Origin: Naganishia liquefaciens
Lineage: Eukaryota; Basidiomycota; Tremellomycetes; Filobasidiales; Filobasidiaceae
Direction of reading: 5' to 3'
NCBI GenBank assembly: GCA_013423385.1
Contig: BLZA01000023.1
Location: forward strand, 437,782 to 501,781
Length of the DNA stretch: 64,000 nt
In this document: piece after piece, positions 57,249-64,000 of the stretch
How positions within the stretch are numbered: position 1 is the stretch's first letter
Layout: the number at the start of each line of letters is the position of its first letter
Position numbers and translations under genes: made by a program
Notes under the pieces: generated by a model
Told to the model about the DNA's origin: nothing
The model's input: only the letters and a program-made list of their open reading frames with translations
Database searches by the model: none

Positions 57249-58572
57249 ATGTCATCTCGAGGACGATCTCCCAGTCCTCGCTCCATCACGTCTTCGGCGC
57301 GCGGTCGAATGGCGAGCAACGAAAAGACGGATAAGAATGGAGATATCCAGGGAGACCGCTCAGTTTCCAGAGGTCGTGACGGAAAGCCCAAATCCAGGAG
57401 TCCATCACGCAGTCGAGGGCGGAGCGCTTCTCGATCTCGGTCTCGATCTCGGTCGAGGTCTAACGCATCCATGCGGTCACGTTCTCGGTCGGCATCTCGC
57501 GCAAGGTCCAGAAGTCGATCAATTCCACCTCCACGTGTGCCAAAGGACTCGCGCAACAGCCATGTACACGGAAAGGGTGCAGGATGGCGCGTGGTAATTG
57601 TATCGGGCTTGACGAAGAACGTTCGACGCGAACACCTTGAGGAGATCTTCTCAAAATATGGCAGAGTTACCGGTCTTGATCTGCCGACATTCCCCAAGTG
57701 TAAGTATCTTGTATCCGCGCCTCTTACGCTTGACTGCCCAGCTGACGAGACACCATGCATTCGCAGCCGGACAAAACAGAGGCAAGGCCGCCATAGAGTT
57801 CAGCAACTCGGGCGATGCAGAAACGGCTCAAGATCACATGGATCAAGGTCAGCTCGATGGATCAACCTTGACCGTCGTGCTCTCGGATCTGCCACTTCCT
57901 GCTCCGGAACGTCGGCACGACAGGGAGCCAGGGCGGGGCATGGCAGATCGCCGTGGACCAGATCCCGGTTATAGGGGAGACCGAGGGGGAGCCGACAGGT
58001 CAGGAGGAGCTCGGTATCATGAAGACCGCAACCCAGACAGGAACGCTCCCCGATACGGCAGAGATCGGGACAGAGGCTACCCACCGCGCGGCGGACCTAG
58101 CGGTGGAGGACGATACTTTGAGCAAAGTGGTCCTGGTGGACCCGGAGGACGACCTGGCTACGGTTACGGACGCGATAGGGACGATCCTCGAAACCGATTC
58201 CAGCGTGATAACGCGAGACCAGGCTATGGTGATCGACAACGACGACCCTATTCGCGATCCAGGTCCCCGTTGCCAAGAAGCGGGAGTGGACGACGTGAGA
58301 CGAGCAGAAGAAGACGTGATTCCCGCTCGCCTAGTTCTCGCTCTCGTAGTCGATCCTTGTCTCCTCGGCCTCGAGGTCGCGCACGATCAGCAAGATCATA
58401 CTCCTCGTATTCTCGTTCGAGGTCGAGGACAAGGTCACTGTCACCACGGTCACGTTCAGGATCGCCTTACTCTAAGGACTCGCGTCGATCACGTTCGCGA
58501 AGTGCACGCGGTCGAAGCTATTCACGAAGTCCGATTCGAAAGGGAAAGCGGAGCCCGTCTCCCAGCAAATAA
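57249..58572 (+). CDS. SR-type RNA-binding protein, RNPS1-like
   Basis: Two exons (57249-57699 and 57767-58572) give 418 residues. An N-terminal Arg/Ser domain (SRSRGRSASRSRSRSRSRS) precedes one RRM. RNP2-like VVIVSGLTKNVRREHLEEIF and SKYGRVTGLDLPTFPKSGQN lead to RNP1-like RGKAAIEFSNSGDAETAQDH, with MDQGQLDGSTLTVVL closing the domain. A Gly/Arg/Asp-rich stretch and a long C-terminal RS domain follow, ending KGKRSPSPSK. The order RS-RRM-RS and the MDxGQxDG segment match RNPS1, a component of the ASAP/PSAP complexes that binds the exon junction complex and modulates splicing. An in-frame ATG at 57210 would add 13 residues. Another SR protein is the main alternative. Confidence 0.82.
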
Positions 58573-61216
58573 GCAATCCAGTGATCGCTTAGCCCTCCTA
58601 CGAAGTCAACTCAAGCTGGAGACCAACCACATGCTGGCAAAAGAAAACTCGCGCAATCCGCGAGATCAATCACCATCAGTGTCGGGTCGCATCGTTTGCG
58701 TTGGGCATTTCTTAAGAATCTATGCACGTCTATCAAAGCGCCCACAGGTCCAAGGGACAATGTCATGTATTCGACCATTCGTGCGACATTTGAGAACATA
58801 TACCAAGTCAACCTGTTGCTCCCTTGATCAAATTCACGGCTCTGCCCGAACTCTGTGTACAGGAGTGGACTTGAGACTTGCGGCGAAGACACAAAGCTTT
58901 TCGGCGACTTTCTGAGCGCTGAGACTGCGACTGTTAGAAATTTCGCTTTCTTTATTGCCTCCGAGAGCCTTATTATCAGCTTAGTATTATCCTAACAAGC
59001 CCCAAGAGATATGGAGGAGTGGCGCGGTGTTGTCATTGTTCCGTGATCGTGCTTGACCCCCGGCTGATCATGACGCATAGGAGACGACTTTACAAGAGAT
59101 CTTGGTCATTGATATCGTCCTGACATGTAGCCGTCAGCGCTGAGCTATATCTTGCAGGCCTATAAAAGCTCACATCTCAGATTGGGCGGCATTGCAGTTT
59201 CATGACTTGGCCGCTGATTTTGCCGGAACGTCTCGTATCGGAGAGCTCAACGCAGCCGCATCGGCAGTCATAACCCTGTCAAGCGCTATGGTGATTCAAG
59301 TAAAATCACTTCGAAATAGGTTCGTCCAGGGCCCAGGAACGATTGAGAGCCGGTTGTAGGACCTGATGAAGGAACGGTGCATGCGGTCATACGCAATGCA
59401 CAAGCGAGAGTAGATGCCAGAGCTCGGTGTCTTGAGATTTTCGAGGCTTGCATACTGTCCATGTTCGCGAGAGGCGGACCGTCCGATACTTTCCCGGAAC
59501 CAGACGCCTTGCACCGATCGAATGCAAAGATTATGCGAAGGTCCGGAAAGCCATCCGCAGGGCCTAGAGCCCTGAACACGGAAAAAAATCGCTCATGAGA
59601 CCTTTCAGCTGACCTTTCTATGTAAGCTGTGGCCAAACAGCTATTTGATCGTATCTGCAGGTTAGGCAGCTGAATTTTCACTACGACAACTGCTCGATCC
59701 TATAATGTGAACAGCTCTACGGACATTTCCTCGGGCGCGTCGAAATCGAATAGCTATTCGATGCGCTTTCCGAGCAGTATCTTCGAATTACAACCGCTAT
59801 CAAGCTAGCTAGTACCTTTAAGCTCTGTTCGCGTAAGGCGATCTGCGGGGTCCGCAGAAGTCGGTGTGGGGTAAAGAGGAATTTATAGCCTTAATTGAAG
59901 AAAGTTTGAGCAGCTGTTCGGCTGAATCAAGATAGCGAGCTGTTGTTTGGCTTACCATCGAGATGTTGAGAGGGCAGGGAAACCAAAGGGTGGAAGACGA
60001 TCAAATCGATAGAGCGAGTCGACGGTGCGGGCTGTCTTGACAAAAAACGTTGGACATCTATCGGCTTACACATTCACGCTATGAGCTAACGCTGGTGCGG
60101 CGGAATATACTCGGTTTCGAGTGCTGTGTCGGAAGCGGAAAGAGCCGTGAATAAGCCGTCTCGAGGTCGAGATGCCTTACAGAGCTCGATACAACGAAGA
60201 AAAGATGCAGAGAAAACGTGAATAGGTCTGTACACTATGTGCTGGATTCACCGAAATAGGCGGGAGTTGTAGCTGGAGTTGCTGACAGAATTGAGCCAAG
60301 ATTAGCTTATTATACTTCCTCCGGCCCTGCTTCAACGTTCGATCTGGTAAACTTGTTCTGTGAGGTCTTTGAACGTCATGCCTATGTCCGCCACAACATA
60401 AAGGTCGATAATGGACAGGTCTTGCCATTAGGAGTCGGGTGCTGTTCGGCACGCGCACGCGTATGATCCGATGAAGATCCGACATTATTATTGTCGCTCG
60501 CAACTGATTCACATTTCAGGGCTCCCTGATACAAGATCATAGCAAGCGTGTGATTGGCGCCGCCCACAGCGAGTCCTGTCGCAAGCTCTCTCTGGCCCTT
60601 CTGTTGTCTGCGAGTAGCACGGTAGGAGTCACTGTAGGCATCTCGATCGAGGTTTGCATTGCAAGCAACGTTGCGTTCATCCGTGCCCAGCTGTCCGCCG
60701 CCCGTGCCGAGCTGGAGCTTGTGCCAATCGCCGTGCCAGCGCAGCTCCGGGAGCTTGTGCCAGCTGTTGTGCCGCTGTTACTCTTTGAACCCGATCGAGT
60801 TTGCTGAAATTATTTCCTTCGGCTTTCAGCAAAACCGAGGCGGGTGGAGGCACCAAGCGCGCACAGGCGGTCGACTGCACATGGCCTGGGAATTCTTGTC
60901 CAATTATTTCTCGAGCGCAGTTCCGGGTCCTGGGGTGATGGATAGCCAGCCTGTCGACCACCGTTGCTAACTCACGCCGGGCCCGACACAGTCAGCGGCA
61001 GTCGTCTCGCTATCACATCCGTCGATGATGCCATCTTGCGCATTCTGATCACTCTGCAATTCATCGTCACATCTGAGAGCAACTTTGCAAGAGCGCTTCG
61101 CAAACGCATTTGGCCTTTGTTTCGCGCACACAAAGGAGCTCTCCCTTGGTTCGGTTCGCACAAACTCAACAGCGGCAGCCGGCCAACGACAGGCTCATCC
61201 AGCACTCGTCTCCAGT
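58573..61216. other. 2.6 kb gene-poor interval
   Basis: The longest interval here without a convincing gene. Only short overlapping frames are present on both strands and none has domain text. A local cluster of GTGCCA/CAGCTG-type words occurs at 60680-60780. The last kilobase is probably the long upstream region of the C2H2 factor. A non-coding RNA or a very decayed element cannot be excluded by eye. Confidence 0.4.
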
Positions 61217-63519
61217 ATGAGTACGGATTCAACTACGACCACAACATCCAAGGCTCTGCCTTCCAGAGCAGGACATGCGGACACATCAATAGCTAATGGA
61301 AACGGCGGTATGAACGTCAACGGCGGTCCCGCGAGCCAGAACGGCACTGCCGTCCCGGGCTCCCGTCTTTCGGGAACGGTATGTGATACTGGCTCTGTCT
61401 TCCGACTTTGCTCGTTGAATGAGCCTAATGACATCCCTTCTTTGTCACCCCTAGTCGCCATCCATAGCCAATCCCGTTACACGCACGACGGCAAGGCCGG
61501 TGAACGGCCCCAGTAGCAGTCCTGGCGTGTCCAGCCCTCTCAATAACAGCAGGCCCGCGGGAACTCCCCAGAATGCTGCACCAGTCTCGTTAGCGAAACC
61601 GATACCAGCATCTACAACTCGACCCATCATTCCAAACTCGACAACCTCGACAAATGGATCGATATCTACTGTCGGACCAAATGGTCGTGTTTTGGTCTCT
61701 TCGTCCGTCCCCGCGTCACGACCGCCTCTCACGAACGTGTATCGTACTACGCCAATCCTGCCGACTTCGAGCTCGGCAACAGGCTTGGGCATCTCGAGTT
61801 CCCCCGGCGTTCCTGCTTCATCGACTTCTCGCGCCACCGGCAATGACTGGACATCGAGCTCAAGCCCTGGGAATGCGCCTGTTCTTTTCGATTTCCGCAC
61901 GACAGACAAGAGTCCGGGTCTCAAACAGCGACCCAATGGCTCACCAAACATGGGCTCCGGTCTCGCCAGTAGCTTTGGCAAGTCGCCTACGCCTATTGGC
62001 AGCACGTCTCTACTGAGCCAGAGGATCAAGGCAGATGGGAGTAATGCTACCTCTCGCCAGGCCAAGTCAACAACCGTGACCAATGGCTTCAACATATCGA
62101 CTGGCACTGGCAACGTCAAAGGCCATGAGAATGGCACCGCCCCAGTCTCGACAGCCGCCAATCGAAGATCGTCCACAACCGTCATGGCAGCATCCACGGG
62201 CGGTGGCATGAAGTTGAACCCGCGCATGCGACCTCGAGCTATGTCGGTGACAATGAAGATCAAGGGCGAAGTCGGTCCAGATGGATCCGACGATGATCTG
62301 GACATGGATGAGACGGGTGACGGTTCCGTCAACACTCTCGGTCTCGGTCAGGGGTCAGGAGGCATCAAGGGCAAGAGAAAGGGAATGGTTTTCAAGTGTG
62401 AAAGCTGTGCGAAAGTGTATCGCCATCCATCTTGCTTGAGCAAGCATCGATGGGAACACAGCCCGCATTGGGCGAGTTCCAGCAAATTGTTGCTGTCAAA
62501 GCATCAGCAGGTGCAGCTTCTCGAAGTGAGTTGGAAATACTAAGCTGAGTTTCGACACTTGCGCTGATCCGATATTCCAGGCTGCAACTATCTTGGTGCA
62601 TCTGGATCCTCATAATCCCGCAAGCGGAAAACCTCTGCCAGAAGATAAGAGCTTGTGGCCAGCTGCTGGTAAGCGTTGGCAAGACCCGTTTGACGACGTG
62701 ACGCATCTAACATCGCGTTCGACAGTCTCGCCGAGCTCGCGAAATGCCAAGATGCCTCACAGAATGTCCATCTCGCAAACACTGAGCAAGGGATCTTCTG
62801 GATCCCCATACTCGACATCTTCATCGCTTCCCGGCCAGAATGGTCGCGATATCCGCAAGCCCTCTCCGGCAGAGTCAACATCTTCCACAGAATCGAGCGA
62901 TAGATCACATTCCGCCGACCACGACTCGGGCTACTCTTCCGGTAGTCAAGCCATTGCTGGGCAAAGAACTGCTTTTGGCCCAAGTTCCGCGACAGGTACA
63001 TCAGGCATGTACCCAGCTCAGTCGTCTCCGGCGAACATTGGCACGCCGCAGTCATTCGTTCATCGACCGTCGTTCTCTGCGACTCGGTCGGGCTCGTTCC
63101 AGGGTGTCAATCAGGGCAGTCTTCCTGATCTCGGATTTGCCGGTATTCACATCGGCTCTCCGCGATCGGTCTCCAACTCGACATTGGCCGGTAGTCAACA
63201 CAACAGCATGTTTCACGTCGGTTCCGCCGGGACTGCCAAGGGGCACGGTATATTCGGCGCGTCGCCTTACTCGTCTCGTCTTGGTCTGCCTGAAAGCTCT
63301 GTCCGCAGCAACGGGGGCTTCCATGGCGCCATCGAAGAAGATGACGAAGGCGACGAGTTGGACGACGACGATGAGATGAACGATCAAGGCGACTCTTACA
63401 ATGCCGCTCACAAGCAAACTCACAGCAATGTTGTGTCTGGGGAGATGCCTGCTCAACACGATGATACCAAAGAGGACATCGCCGATATGGAATGGGAAGC
63501 AAACGACATGGAGTTATAG
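61217..63519 (+). CDS. C2H2 zinc-finger transcription factor
   Basis: Three exons (61217-61378, 61455-62525, 62581-63519) give 723 residues. The protein is largely disordered, Ser/Thr/Asn/Pro rich. An acidic patch (DGSDDDLDMDETGDGS) and a basic KGKRKG precede one clear C2H2 finger (FKCESCAKVYRHPSCLSKH, with the second His in RWEH) followed by SPHWASSSKLLLSKHQQVQL and, after the intron, AATILVHLDP. The finger plus the conserved SKHQQVQLLEAA helix is a fixed unit in a group of fungal regulators. The C-terminus is acidic (EEDDEGDELDDDDEMNDQ), possibly an activation region. The start is the ATG at 61217 (MSTDSTTTTTSK). Targets are unknown. A long upstream region, as here, is common for regulatory genes. 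Confidence 0.85.
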
Positions 63520-64000
63520 CCCTACACACCGGCAAACAGCCACCGTCAGCATTCGAAGTCGCCTCGACCTCCTGTTCGCTATATTTATGAGTACTTATCC
63601 AAACCACAAAGACCTCAAGCTATCAAAGCCAATGTCACAAGGCCCGAGCCATACATGTACAACAATTTTCTATTTTCTTCGCAACCCATTTTGCATGGCC
63701 GCAGCATTCACGACCAGAATTGCATCACCTTTGTAAAACTGTACAGGCATGCTTAGTCCCCGTTTGTAGTTGTATACGGTCAGAACTTTCTAGGCATATA
63801 TACCTTGATCCCGATGTTTGTCGAAATTACGGAGGAGCAGATATTTGCAAGCAGAACATGACTTCGCTAATCGGCCACAGAAGGTTGCCCCAACTCTGGC
63901 TGGGCCGTTCCGATCGCTCAAGGCAGCCGGCGGTTCGTGCGAGTCCCAGCCAGCCGTCCTGGCCCCAGCATGTTCAGCGGGATGGGGCTGTTGTCCAGAG
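63520..64000. other. 3' region of the zinc-finger gene and window end
   Basis: About 480 bp after the stop, A/T-rich near 63600-63850 and likely 3' UTR at first. The final 150 bases are G/C richer and may approach the next gene. No feature is supported. Confidence 0.4.

Noticed and set aside
57953-58915. 320-residue plus-strand frame with Asp/Val-rich text
   Set aside because: It is a frame-shifted reading of the Arg/Ser/Gly-rich tail of the RNPS1-like gene.
60670-60790. Possible tandem repeat of GTGCCA/CAGCTG words
   Set aside because: Units are irregular in spacing and sequence; no true array.
61451-62335. 294-residue minus-strand frame
   Set aside because: It is the shadow of the Ser/Thr/Pro-rich exon 2 of the zinc-finger gene; no intron logic or domain text.

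Overview
This 64 kb window is nuclear DNA of a basidiomycete fungus, most likely a Tremellomycete-type yeast (inference). The genes are eukaryotic and intron-rich. Introns are mostly 50-65 bp with GTAAGT/GTGAGT-like donors and CTAAC/CTGAC-like branch sites close to the acceptor. Both strands are densely packed, and the proteins are orthologues of conserved fungal housekeeping genes. I saw no operon, CRISPR array, rRNA, convincing tRNA or intact mobile element.

Layout, left half. MED27 Mediator subunit (0.3-1.7 kb, +), a gene-poor stretch, a very large disordered protein (3.8-8.0 kb, +), an unresolved low-conservation locus (8.6-10.9 kb, +), cytosolic leucyl-tRNA synthetase (11.3-15.1 kb, -), CTD-kinase cyclin Ctk2 (15.6-17.2 kb, +), nucleolar Noc2 (17.3-20.1 kb, -), an unrecognised nuclear protein (20.4-22.7 kb, +), a gene-poor stretch, glutamate-cysteine ligase Gsh1 (24.7-27.3 kb, +), a membrane protein of unknown function (27.5-29.3 kb, -) and the citrate/oxoglutarate carrier Yhm2 (29.7-30.8 kb, -).

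Layout, right half. SNARE Sec9 (32.4-33.6 kb, +), U3 snoRNP protein Mpp10 (33.7-36.3 kb, -), a membrane-anchored protein disulfide isomerase (36.6-39.2 kb, +), an unknown 845-residue protein (40.0-42.6 kb, +), sorting nexin Snx4 (43.4-45.2 kb, +), a caprin-like RGG protein (45.8-47.9 kb, +), TREX-2 scaffold Sac3 (48.1-52.9 kb, -), RNA polymerase subunit Rpb12 (53.1-53.8 kb, +), iron permease Ftr1 (55.1-56.7 kb, +), an RNPS1-like SR protein (57.2-58.6 kb, +), a 2.6 kb gene-poor stretch and a C2H2 zinc-finger factor (61.2-63.5 kb, +).

The genes do not form a pathway cluster. There is a loose theme of transcription and RNA handling (MED27, CTK2, RPB12, SAC3, RNPS1-like, caprin-like) plus ribosome biogenesis (NOC2, MPP10). 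Several pairs share short divergent promoters (SAC3/RPB12, MPP10/PDI, LeuRS/CTK2) or end tail-to-tail within about 100-250 bp (CTK2/NOC2, SEC9/MPP10, GSH1/membrane protein, caprin-like/SAC3).

The most noteworthy signals are in gene structure. RPB12 seems to need a 2-nt microexon. The PDI gene breaks both of its CGHC active sites with introns and has a run of 9-30 nt exons, one of which can be skipped in frame and would remove the redox motif. Two GC-AG introns are required by conserved protein sequence in GSH1 and CTK2. I did not find a clearly new multi-gene system. Splice sites were read by eye from conserved protein frames, so boundaries may be off by a base or two.
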